Shown here piece after piece: positions 17,120 to 25,000 of a stretch of DNA of 25,000 nt; position 1 is the stretch's first letter, and each line of letters begins with the position of its first letter. Both the position numbers and the translations under genes were made by a program. The DNA lies in NCBI GenBank assembly GCA_963575745.1, contig CAUYUJ010003878.1, forward strand, positions 30,001 through 55,000, given 5' to 3'. The DNA is from Prorocentrum cordatum (lineage: Eukaryota; Sar; Dinophyceae; Prorocentrales; Prorocentraceae). A model generated the notes under the pieces. It saw nothing but the letters and a program-made list of their open reading frames with translations, was not told where the DNA came from and searched no databases.

Positions 17120-17257
17120 TGGGTCGTGCTGCGACCAGCACCGAGGCCTCGTGGCGCCCGCGCCCTCTCGGCGCGGCGCAGGCTTCGGCGCGCGCCCAAT
17201 GCTGTGGTTGCAGACGCAACCCAGCTACGGGTGAGCGGGGTGCTCAGCGAATTTGTG
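17120..17257 (+). repeat. Split direct repeat B2 (right end)
   Basis: 138 bp copy of B1. It ends AATTTGTG, and satellite sequence (GAACCCTGACC) follows at once. Confidence 0.93.
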
Positions 17258-17505
17258 GAACCCTGACCCTGCCGATCTGCGTGAGGGGTGCCACCGAATG
17301 TCAGAAATGTGGCAAATCCTTTGTGTTTTTGGACCCTGACCCCGCCGATCTGCGTGAGGGGTGCCACCGAATTTCAGAAATGTGGCAAATCCCATATGTT
17401 TTTAGACCCTGACGGATCTGCGGGAGGGGTGCCGCCGAATTTCAGAAATGTGGCAAATCCCATGTGTTTTTGTACCCTGACCCCGCCGATCTGCGTGAGG
17501 GGTGG
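17258..17505 (+). repeat. Satellite array, right part (3 full units plus a partial)
   Basis: Units start at about 17258, 17331, 17404 and 17472, with lengths 73-74, 73 and 68 and a partial one that ends after GAGGGGTGG. They match the units left of the retrotransposon. Two subtypes differ by a 6 bp CCCCGC insertion after GACCCTGA. Confidence 0.9.
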
Positions 17506-17717
17506 TAATTTTCACCCATCCCAGCAATTCAGACAACACGCTCAGGGCGTGGTAGAAATGCCCGTTTTGGGCCTCCCCCCCTTGCGCGGTCCATCAACAA
17601 GGAGCAGTAAGCAGCAAGAAGCAGAACTGTAACAGTGGAGACAGGAAACTGCAACGGGTACAGGAAACTGCGAAGCTTCGGCCTACAGCTTGGTGGCCCC
17701 ACAAGGGGGCCGGCGGA

Positions 17718-17940
17718 TGTGTGTATATATATATATATATATATATGTATACATGCCTGTCTCTTTGTCTGTCTGTCTGCCTGCCTGCCTGCCTGTCGGT
17801 CTGTATGTATGTATGTATGGGTGTATGTATGCGTGCATGTATGTATACATGCATGCATGGGGGTAGGTAGTAGGCAGACAAACAGGCATGTATGTATGTA
17901 TGCATGTATGTCTGTATGTATGTATGCCTGTAGGTAGGTC
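17718..17940. repeat. Composite microsatellite TA / TCTG / CCTG / TATG / CATG / TAGG
   Basis: TA repeat (about 17723-17746), then TCTG, GCCT, TATG, imperfect CATG and TAGG/GGTA blocks. It is the same style as 8715-8906 but more degraded. Confidence 0.88.
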
Positions 17941-18109
17941 GGTCGATAGGTAAGTGGGCCGGTCGTATATATATATGTGTGTCTTTATGAATATACATAT
18001 AGACATACTTGTGGGTATCCGTGTATCGTGTGTATATATTCTAGACGCTTCGCGTATCCCCACCAGCCCGCCCAGAAACGACGCCCAGGCGAGTAAAGGG
18101 TCGTCCTGA

Positions 18110-18365
18110 GGGGCTTTTCGGCGTCTTGGGTGCCTCGGGGGGGCCTCTGTGGGCCGTTCGGGATCCGCTTTGGGGCCTCCTGGGGGCCTCTTGGGGCCTC
18201 TTGGGGTCATCTTGGGGCCTCTGGGAGCACCTTGGGTGCCTCTGGGGGGTCTCTTGGGGCCTCTTGGGGGTCTCTTGGGGGCCTCCTGGGGGCCTCTTGG
18301 GGGGCCTCTTGGGGTCATCTTGGGGCCATCCTGTGGCCTCTTGGGGCATCCTGGGGGCCTCTTGC
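18110..18365. repeat. GGCCTCTTGGGG minisatellite
   Basis: GGCCTCTTGGGG, GGCCTCCTGGGG and GTCATCTTGGGG units of about 10-12 bp run for 250 bp. All three plus frames give Gly/Leu/Trp/Ser-rich ORFs, as expected from a repeat whose period is not a multiple of three. Confidence 0.88.
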
Positions 18366-18535
18366 GGCCATAGTGGAGGGAATCGATCAAAGAAGAGGGG
18401 TTCCTTAATTAGAGCCCCCCCCCCAGGAGCCACGATCCTCGTGAGGGATGTCGAATGTTAGCCTTCCCAGGGGTCGATCTTGGGCGCTCCAGCGCGCCGC
18501 GGAACCCCCTGTCCAGGTCAGTGGGGAGGGGGTAG

Positions 18536-18557
18536 GGGGAGGGGTAAACCCCTCCCC
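18536..18557. repeat. Perfect hairpin GGGGAGGGGT-AA-ACCCCTCCCC in a G-rich stretch
   Basis: A 10 bp perfect stem with a 2 nt loop. The preceding GGGGAGGGGG, TAGGGGGA, GGGG runs could form a G-quadruplex. Confidence 0.75.
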
Positions 18558-18620
18558 GAAGGGGAAGAAGGAGGGGTGGAAGAGGAAACGCTCTAAACCA
18601 CCGACGCCCAGAGGGCTGGT

Positions 18621-18621
<1 letters not shown>

Positions 18622-18659
<38 letters not shown>
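18622..18659. repeat. (TA)n microsatellite
   Basis: About 18 uninterrupted AT dinucleotides. Confidence 0.95.
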
Positions 18660-18661
<2 letters not shown>

Positions 18662-19161
18662 AAAGATCGTGTGCATGCTCATCATGGAGTGGGACAGTCG
18701 GGTCGAAGACCCCCAGCCGCCAGAATTGTTGTGTTACGAGGCCGTGGCCTCGAAGGATCGGGACTCCTGGCGTCTACGAAGGAGCGTGGCTCTGGGAGTG
18801 CGCTCGCATCGTGCAGCTACGTGACCCAAGAGACAGTTCTTTCATCCCCTAGCGATAGCGGGCGCGACTGGGGGGGGAGGGGAGGGGGAAAGGGGTCAGC
18901 CACGTCACGAGTCGCGCCGGCGCCATCCAGAAATGCTCATGGATGGCTAATTGCAAGACGACGCCGGTGCGAATCGTGACGTGCCCAGGCGGGGATTGGG
19001 GGGAGGGGGCGGGAGGGGCCGGTCGCGGGCGTCATCGCGAATAGAGAAAAAGTCTCTAAGGTGTCCGTGAGCGGGGGAAATCTGGTTGTGGGGTGGGGGA
19101 GGAGGGGTAGCGTGTCGCGCCGAATCGTGGTGGGCCAGACAAAATCGGGAGAGCGACACGC

Positions 19162-19213
19162 GAGGAGGAGGAGGAGGAGGAGGAGGAGGAGGAGGAGGAG
19201 GAGGAGGAGGAGG
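19162..19213. repeat. (GGA)n microsatellite
   Basis: A pure GAG/GGA run of about 50 bp. G-rich tracts also lie at 18870-18896 and 18987-19018. Confidence 0.95.
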
Positions 19214-19580
19214 GCCGAGGGGGGCTGCGCGCCTTCAGGAGCGCAAAGTCTCAGGTTCCGAGAAGCCGAGCATCTCCGTGTCCACAGAACTGATGGCAAG
19301 ATGATCTCGATTGCCAAGTTGCTCATCTTGTTGCGAATGTCCCCATCGTGCTGATGAGAGCTGCATTCCTGAGTTGCTGAAGCCTGTGTCCCGCAGCCAG
19401 ATGGCCAAAGTAAGGGGGGCCAGCGGATCTGGATATGTAGCAGCAAGTTGTGTCGACGAATTTGTTGGATGCTGCGGGCGAGACCAGACGAAGGAGCAGA
19501 AAAGTCTAGGATGCCACTCCTGGGAGGTTTAATTCTGAATCGGCGCTGGTATCTCCCTTGTCAAAAACTGACCTAATGTG

Positions 19581-19672
19581 GTTTTATCCCGGTTAATCCG
19601 GCTAAGTCCCGCTTAATCCGACTTGATCCCGCTTTATCCAGCTCAATCCTTGGTCTGATCCAGCCTAATCCT
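19581..19672. repeat. 10 bp phased GCTTAATCCC-like tandem repeat
   Basis: Units GGTTAATCCG, GCTAAGTCCC, GCTTAATCCG, ACTTGATCCC, GCTTTATCCA and GCTCAATCCT follow with an exact 10 bp period from 19591 to 19650. A 12 bp slip comes next, then GCCTAATCCT. Weaker copies continue to about 19712. Confidence 0.85.
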
Positions 19673-19859
19673 GCTCAGTGTCTTGATAATCGGGCTTAAT
19701 AGCCCTTAATCGGTCTGACGGAGACCTCCCAGGAAGCTGCCTCCTAAAGAAGCGGAGGGAGGCAGAGGACGATCGGAGGTCCGCGAAAGGGCTCCACCAG
19801 GGAGCCACAGCTGGGGGCGTGCAGCTGCCATCAGTGGACCAGCAGGTCGCTGCAGGCCG

Positions 19860-19976
19860 CAGGAGGAGGAGGAGGAGCAGGAGCAGGAGGAGGAGGAGGA
19901 GGAGGAGGAGGAGGAGGAGGAGGAGTAGGAGGAGGAGGAGGTGGACGAGGAGAAGGGGGAGGAGGAGGAGGAGTAG
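19860..19976. repeat. (GGA)n microsatellite, interrupted
   Basis: GGA repeats with AGC, TAG and TGG interruptions. It lies about 250 bp upstream of the mu-adaptin acceptor. Confidence 0.92.
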
Positions 19977-20226
19977 ACTCCCAGTCGTCAAGCCTTTATT
20001 GTGGGATGATATCGTGCCTGTCTGCTCGTGTGTAAGAGCTCCTGGTGGTCGGGTGTGACATGACCCGCCCACTCTCCTTCTCATAGTTCCCTCCGTGCTA
20101 TTGCCTCTTCCTTACAGCCTCTTCCCTCTTCTCCTCGCCACTTTCTTCCTCCTGCTTCTCCTCCTCTGTCCCTTCGCCCCATATGCCGATCACTCCTCGC
20201 CCTGCTTCCTCTGGGCGGCACCCCAG

Positions 20227-20297
20227 GCATGCCCGAGCTGAAACTCGGGCTGAACGACAAGCTGCTTTTCGAGGCCACGGGACGCCCAGTGGCCAAG
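20227..20297 (+). CDS. AP1M: Adaptor complex AP-1 mu subunit, exon (GMPELKLGLNDKLLFEATGR)
   Basis: With the G carried over from 4452, the exon reads GMPELKLGLNDKLLFEATGR followed by PVAK. G-M-P-E-L-K-L-G-L-N-D-K is a hallmark of the AP-1 mu homology domain; AP-2 mu differs in this segment. The acceptor is CACCCCAG before GC, phase 1. The 3' end is uncertain. AAG followed by GAC at 20297 would be a GA-type donor, known in dinoflagellates. GGAAG followed by GTTTC at 20329 is a GT alternative that adds 32 bases. The next expected segment (E-D-x-K-F-H-Q-C-V-R-L) is not found in the remaining window. Confidence 0.93.
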
Positions 20298-20394
20298 GAC
20301 GCGCTCCGCGCCCAAAGCCGTCGTGGAAGGTTTCATCCATTCCTCGTCGCCATTGTTCTCCATGTTGTGCCATACCCTCCCCTCTCCACGTCGT

Positions 20395-20480
20395 CGTTGT
20401 CGTCGCCGTCCACACAGTTGTTGTTTTTTTTCATAGCCTCGTCGTCGTCGTCGTCGTTGTCGTCGTTACCTCCATCTCTT
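20395..20480. repeat. (TCG/TTG)n tract
   Basis: Two blocks of TCG/TTG triplets flank TTGTTGTTTTTTTTCATAG. They lie downstream of the mu-adaptin exon. Confidence 0.85.
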
Positions 20481-21033
20481 CATCGTCGCCATCACCGTTA
20501 TCCTCGTTTTCTTCCTTGACTTAGCCTCCCCCTCAACTCCTGGCCCGCCCTTCAGTAACATCTTGGGTCGGCAAGGCTAGGTTGTCCAGACTGACATCGG
20601 TGGCGCTGGGGCGACCTGGGCGGAGTCGTTGGCGAAACGCCTTTTAAAGACGGCGGCATACTAGTCTGGAGCTTGTCCCTTTCGATGGGGGGCGCGGCTT
20701 GACGACATTGCCGGGATGAGGGCGACCGAGAGTTGGGCGACCGAGAGTTATACAATGTTGGAGTGCCACACATGACTTGGTTTTAGTCGAACGCGCTTAC
20801 GGCGGCTGATTCCAGCACGAGTGCAAATGGTTGCGTGTCAGGGGCGGGCTGGTGGTCCTCACGGGATTGCACGATACGAGCGCAGGAGGCTTTCATTGAT
20901 CTTGGAGCTAGTGTCCCTGGTGGTGCGTTTGTGGCGACAGCGGCCCATCCTCTTCCCCCTTGTCCTTCTCACTCAGGGAAAGAGGACGGGGGGAATACGA
21001 ACAGGGGAAGGATACCAGCCAGAGGATGATGAG

Positions 21034-21095
21034 GTTTCGGAGGAGGAGGGGGAGGAGGAGCAACAGCAGGAGGAGGAGGAGGAGGAGGAATAGGA
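21034..21095. repeat. (GGA)n microsatellite, interrupted
   Basis: GAGGAG runs with a CAACAGCAG interruption. Confidence 0.9.
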
Positions 21096-21210
21096 GGAGG
21101 TTGATGAAGAGGAGGGAGAGAAGGGTGAGGAGGACGAGATGCTCCCACTTCCTCCAGCTTCCAGCCCTTTCTTCTGCTTGTCCCTCTCTCCACATTTTTT
21201 TTTTTTTGTT

Positions 21211-21310
21211 TCTCTCTCTCTCTCTCTCTTTCTATCCATCCCTCTTCCTCCCCTTTTTTGTTTTCTCTCTCTCTCTCTCTCGCTCTCTCTCGCTGTGTGT
21301 GTGTGTGTGT

Positions 21311-21341
<31 letters not shown>

Positions 21342-21412
21342 CGTCCGTCCGTCCGTCCGTCCGTCCGTCCGTCCGTCCGTCCGTCCGTCCGTCCGTCCGT
21401 CCGTCTGTCTGT
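21211..21412. repeat. Composite microsatellite CT / TG / TCTG / (TCCG)n / TCTG
   Basis: CT runs (21211-21292), TG (21294-21312), TCTG (21311-21336), about 17 uninterrupted TCCG units (21335-21403), then TCTG again. The symmetric TCTG-TCCG-TCTG order suggests T-to-C change spreading from the middle. Confidence 0.93.
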
Positions 21413-22620
21413 GTCGCTGCCTCTGTGGCTGCCTCTGTCTCTCGCTCTCGGCCTCGGCTCCGGGGGCCTGCGTGCCCCCGCGAGCCGCGGTGCCCACCCC
21501 CCGAGGCCCCGCGATTTTTCCCTCCTGGGTGAGGCCAGCTCTCCCTGCCGCACAGGGCAGGAGCGACGCCCGCGCCTCTCCTCGCTTCGCCACGCGCCGC
21601 GCGCCGCCACGGGCATCGGCCCGCGCCGCCCGGCCGCTTCACCTCTTGCTCCGCCGCTGCGGGGCCCGCGCGCCATGCAGCGTCACGTGCCGCCCGCCAC
21701 CGCGTGCATCAGGGATTGCCTTCTCCTACTCGTCGGCGCAGGCCTCACCTCGAGGGCCTGCCGCCGTTCTGCTTTCCTGCCGCTCTGCGCCACGATCGTC
21801 GTGCGGATCCGCACTGCCTGCCGCGGTGGCCGGGGCGGCACACGCAGCCCGCGGAGTCCTACGCAGCGTCCGCGGAGACGTGCGTCTGGGTCAAGCTTTG
21901 GCGCCCCCGCGCCCAGAGGGATCACAGGAAACGTCCGCCGGGCGCTCTGCTGCGCGAGCTTCGGGCTGACCTTCCAGCCCTCCGCGTGCGCATCCGCGAG
22001 CTCGGATTCGCAAGCCCTCGGCGTCGTCCCCGTCGCTTCCCGCACCGCGGCCCCCCCCCCCACGGCAGCCGACGCGCAGCTGCCCCAGCACCGACCCCCG
22101 CCGATTCCCTTTCCACCCGCGCCGGAGATGGATGCCCGTGGCGAGGAGGGCGAGGCGGCCCTCGCGGGGGCGGGCGCCGAGATCTGGCCGCCTTCGTGCA
22201 CCCCTGCGGCCCCGCGCCTTCAGCCGTGCCCGTCGACCGCGGCCTCGAGCCGTGGGTCGCGGGCTACATGCGCCCTGCATCGTCACGCTGTGCTTGCTTG
22301 CCCTGGGCTCCTGTTGCCTGCCCCGGTGGACCGACGGGCCGAGCCACTGGGCCATCGCCGCGAGGAGGAAGCTGAGTCGACCAACGAGCAGACGACGCCA
22401 CCCCACCCACGGCCCTCCATGCTGCGCTGCGGCCCATCTGGGGTGGCGTCGCTTGTTGGCCGGTCCAACGAGGAGGTTGTCGCTTCCACCATCCTCCCCC
22501 CCGGCTGTGCGCGCGAGGGCACAGAGCTCCCGCCATCATTGGGGGAGAAACAGACCCGGCCAGGCCAGACGGACGGCGACGAGGTCGGATTCCACAAATC
22601 CCTCGCTGGCTTCTCCTCGC

Positions 22621-22996
22621 GCGCCCAGCACGCTTGCCCGCGCGAGGTGTGTGCTGCTGCCGCGGCCGTTGCCCAGATCAAGGCCACCAACTGGGAGGTC
22701 AGCCCTGGGCAGCTTTGGAGGCCGAGGAGCCGCTGACGGGGAGGACAAGGACGAGGATCCGAAATCCTGCGCCCCTCCTCACTCCGACCTTCACCTCGCG
22801 GCTTGTGAAGCCGCCCGCGCGGCTGGCCCAGGCAGCCCAGGCCGCGGCGGAGTCGTCCCCAGCCCGACGCGCCAGCAAGCGTGCCCACGCGTACGCTGCC
22901 GCCTCCGCCGTTGCCCATGTCGAGGCCATTGATTGGGGTGCCAGTCCCAGGCTGGGCGAAGGCCGAGGAGCCGCTGATGTGGAAAACGAGGATGAC
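22621..22996. repeat. Diverged tandem duplication, about 130 bp module
   Basis: 22621-22760 and 22867-22996 share GCGCC(C)AGCA, CGCTTGCCC/GCGTGCCCA, GCTGCCGC, GCCGTTGCCCA, GAGGCCA/AAGGCCA, TGGG, GCCGAGGAGCCGCTGA and a GA-rich end. The offset is about 245 bp. It might be a duplicated exon-like unit, but the two copies are in different plus frames. Confidence 0.6.
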
Positions 22997-24047
22997 GGCA
23001 TGTGCCCTCCCGCAGTGCCAGATTCACGGCGCCAGACTCGCAGACCACCCAAAGTTCCAACCCTGTCAACGGCCTCCCCAGCACTGTCGTCTGGCGCCGC
23101 CGGCGCATGCTGGGTCGTCATGCTGTGCAACGGCTGCATGGCCGTCTTGTGGCCAACCAGCCTGGCCGTCGTCCACGACGTCACTGACCTCCTGGTGGAG
23201 GCTGCGGCCACGGCGCTGGGCACTTCCCGAACTTCGCAAACCCTCCCAGGGCGACGCCGAGGCGGTGGAGCGGCTCGCTCGCCTCCCCTGCGCCCTCCCC
23301 GCTCCTCCCTGGCTGTGCCTTCGGGCGCGGCCGGCCTGGTGCTGGCGGCACCTGGGGGCGACCATGCCCCCTGGCACGGTCGAATGCGCGGTCGCTAGCG
23401 CCCAGGTCCTTCCGCCCCTTCGGTGTGAGGGTCATCATCGTTTAGCGACCCCCATCCCAATCCTCATCCCCTTCGAGACCCCCACCACATGACCACCCCA
23501 GTTGGAGGATATACCCCTCGAAACCCGAAGGGAACGGCCTACATCCCCATCCAGGGGGGTAAGTCGGCCAGGGGGGCACAGGCCACGCCGCTGGGGATGG
23601 GGATCGGTTGAACGATGCTCCGAGGGGAGGGCGTGCGTTCCCCCCAGCGCAAGGGCTTGCTGCCTCCAGCGCTTCTGCCCCGTTCTCCCTCCCCGGGCGG
23701 GGGCGGCCTGCCCAGGGAGAGGTCCCTCGCCACTGCTGCTCGCGTGGGGGGCGGTCTGCGCCCCGCGCGCACGAGGGGTGTCCTGAGGCGTCCTGCTGAT
23801 TTCCTACGGACTCCTTGGGCTTCCCGGAGGAATCCTATGGGTGTCGTAGGGATTCCTATGGATACCGCGCTGCGGCGGCCTGCCGCGTCCTCTCTGATCT
23901 GTCGCGCCCCCCCCCCCCCCCTGCGGTCGCGCGCTGGGAGCGCTTTGGGCTCCTGTTTCGGGTGCCACGCTCCCGGCTCATGAAGGAGCGCCCGAGCGGT
24001 TTGCTGGTAGCCCCGTCGGCTGCGCGCAGACGCGCGCTGCGAACTCG

Positions 24048-24049
<2 letters not shown>

Positions 24050-24098
<49 letters not shown>

Positions 24099-24103
24099 TG
24101 TGT
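24050..24103. repeat. (TG)n microsatellite
   Basis: About 22 TG units, with one GA interruption. A shorter TG run lies at 24401-24418. Confidence 0.95.
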
Positions 24104-25000
24104 GTTCGTCGCCGCTGCTGGCCTTCGGCCCCCTTTCGCCTTGTCCTGCCCTTCTGCCAGTCTTCTGGCCATGATATCGCTGTTGTTTCTACTGTGCCTC
24201 CCTTTCGGCCTCCTGGCATGCTGTTTCCTTGCCAGTTGGCACTGTGTACCTCGTTTGCCCCCGGTCATCAATGCCCGGATGGCCTATGGCTGGCCGCGAC
24301 GCTGCTCGAGTGAGGGCTCGGCCGCTGGTCGCTCGCGCACGCGTTTTCTTCTCCGACTTTGGATGCGCTGTCGCTGCGCCCGGGGCGCGACGCCAAACAG
24401 TGTGTGTGTGTGTGTGTGTCCCTTGCGATGGCTGGCGGCTCTTCGCCGCGCTGCGCCACTTCAGTAGTTTGTGTTTTGCAGCTCAGCAGCCCCCGGCAGC
24501 ACTGCAGCTCTGCCCTGCAGCCCTCGGCAGCTTTGCAGCCAGCAGACCTGCAGCTCTGCTCTCAGCAGGTCAGCATGGGAGTCTGGCAGCAATTTGCTGC
24601 AGCGAGCTGGTCGCTGGCCCAGCGCCCGTGGTCGCTTGGGCCTTCCCGCGTCCCACTGGCGCCGTACATTTGCAGCATAGCCAGTCGCCCACGGCCTCCT
24701 GACGAACGCTTGCATGCCGCCCGCCTTTGGGCTCCCTCGCCGCTTCTCCTCCTGTGCTGGTTCAGCGCCTGCAGCCTTTGCCTCAGCCCCTGGGTGCGGG
24801 CGCGATGCCGCTCCACGTCCACAGCCAGGTCGCCTTAGCAGTGGCTTGCCGCCCTAGCCACTCCTGCCGGAGCTCTTTGTGTGGTGAGTGCCCGCCTCCC
24901 CCTCCTGCTCTCCGCGGCCGCCCTCCTCCTCTTTCCCCCTCGTGCCGCCAGGCAATTCGTGCGCCGTGTGTCCCAAGCTACAGGAGCGCGCGTGCGCATC

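Larger units (their letters stand above)
9228..17257 (+). mobile_element. Tyrosine-recombinase retrotransposon (DIRS order, PAT/Ngaro-like), about 8.03 kb
   Basis: The order is A1 (9228-9424), leader, 69 bp repeat array, gag-like ORF1, RT-RNase H ORF2, tyrosine recombinase ORF3, B1 (16708-16845), A2 (16847-17043), B2 (17120-17257). This A1-ORFs-B1-A2-B2 split direct repeat layout is established for PAT and Ngaro-like YR retrotransposons. They are thought to replicate through a circular DNA that the recombinase integrates without target duplication. Consistent with that, no duplication is seen and both flanks are satellite units. A1/A2 differ at 4 of 197 positions and B1/B2 at 2 of 138, so integration looks fairly recent. 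The ORFs are interrupted by twelve short intron-like inserts, listed separately. Orientation is the same as the host mu-adaptin gene. Confidence 0.9.
4453..20226 (+). other. mu-adaptin giant intron, 15,774 bp, GC-AG
   Basis: The intron begins GCGCCCAGTAG after exonic CTCAG and ends CACCCCAG before exonic GC. The flanking exons are consecutive in the protein, so no exon is missing inside. It carries the 8 kb retrotransposon, MITE-like copies, satellite units and many microsatellites. The low-complexity and unassigned stretches 5830-6160, 7200-7780, 8000-8700 and 18660-19160 contain nothing I can call a gene. Confidence 0.88.
20298..25000 (+). other. 3' flanking intron of mu-adaptin (inferred), no supported gene
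   Basis: No further mu-adaptin exon was recognised. The stretch 21413-23480 is very GC-rich and open in several frames (one plus-frame run of 492 codons, 21258-22736), but about half of it is repeat translation and no domain is recognised. 23480-25000 has a C-run near 23910, TG repeats and CTGCAG-rich sequence (24480-24600), and nothing else I can name. Confidence 0.5.

Noticed and set aside
18041-18461. Gly/Leu/Trp-rich ORFs and Pro/Arg-rich antisense ORFs
   Set aside because: Explained by the GGCCTCTTGGGG minisatellite, which is open in several frames.
21139-22736. 492-codon plus-strand ORF and overlapping ORFs
   Set aside because: The first part is CT/TG/TCCG repeat translation and the rest is very GC-rich without a recognised domain; stop-poor frames are expected.

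Overview
The window looks like nuclear DNA of a dinoflagellate. It is GC-rich, crowded with long microsatellites, and uses an unusual splice grammar in which introns begin GC (less often GT) after exonic AG and end AG before an exonic G. GC, GT and GA donors with a G fixed after the acceptor are established features of dinoflagellate genes. No prokaryotic gene organisation is visible, and the lineage below dinoflagellate cannot be read from the sequence.

Host gene. Three plus-strand exons (2063-2109, 4370-4452 and 20227 to about 20297) join in phase into one uninterrupted stretch of an adaptor-complex mu subunit, most like AP-1 mu (clathrin adaptor, cargo-binding mu homology domain). Nothing else in the window looks like a host exon, so almost all of it is intron of this gene. 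The intron between the second and third exons is 15,774 bp and starts with GC. The remaining exons must lie outside the window.

Main resident of the big intron. Positions 9228-17257 hold an 8.03 kb tyrosine-recombinase (YR) retrotransposon in the sense orientation. It has the split direct repeat layout A1 - ORFs - B1 - A2 - B2 (A 197 bp, B 138 bp), as in PAT/Ngaro-like members of the DIRS order. It is inserted at a unit boundary of a 67-74 bp satellite, with no target duplication. Inside, in order, are a pyrimidine-rich leader, nine copies of a 69 bp repeat, a gag-like ORF with a Lys/Gly/Trp-rich tail, a reverse transcriptase-RNase H ORF, and a tyrosine recombinase ORF.

The most unusual observation is that these ORFs seem to hop between frames, but almost every hop is explained by removing a tiny insert of 47-68 nt. 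Twelve such inserts can be placed. Ten start GC and two GT, all end AG, ten follow exonic AG and eleven precede G. Each restores the reading frame and, where conserved motifs are near, the expected protein spacing. The grammar is the one used by the host mu-adaptin exons. I read them as spliceosomal mini-introns inside a retrotransposon, several with internal hairpins. Two frameshifts and one in-frame stop remain unexplained.

Other content. Two non-autonomous inverted-repeat elements (608-883 and 7788-7987) belong to one family, and each has its own perfect 5 bp target duplication (TTGGA, TATCT). Truncated relatives lie at 4614-4740 and perhaps 5771-5821. There is a 51 bp-arm fold-back at 6601-6719, a 10 bp phased repeat at 19581-19672, composite tetranucleotide microsatellites at 8715-8906 and 17718-17940, a long pyrimidine tract at 1207-1756, and several GGA/TCC, TG, TA, GTC and TCCG tracts. 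The many long ORFs elsewhere are products of high GC and simple repeats, and are not called.
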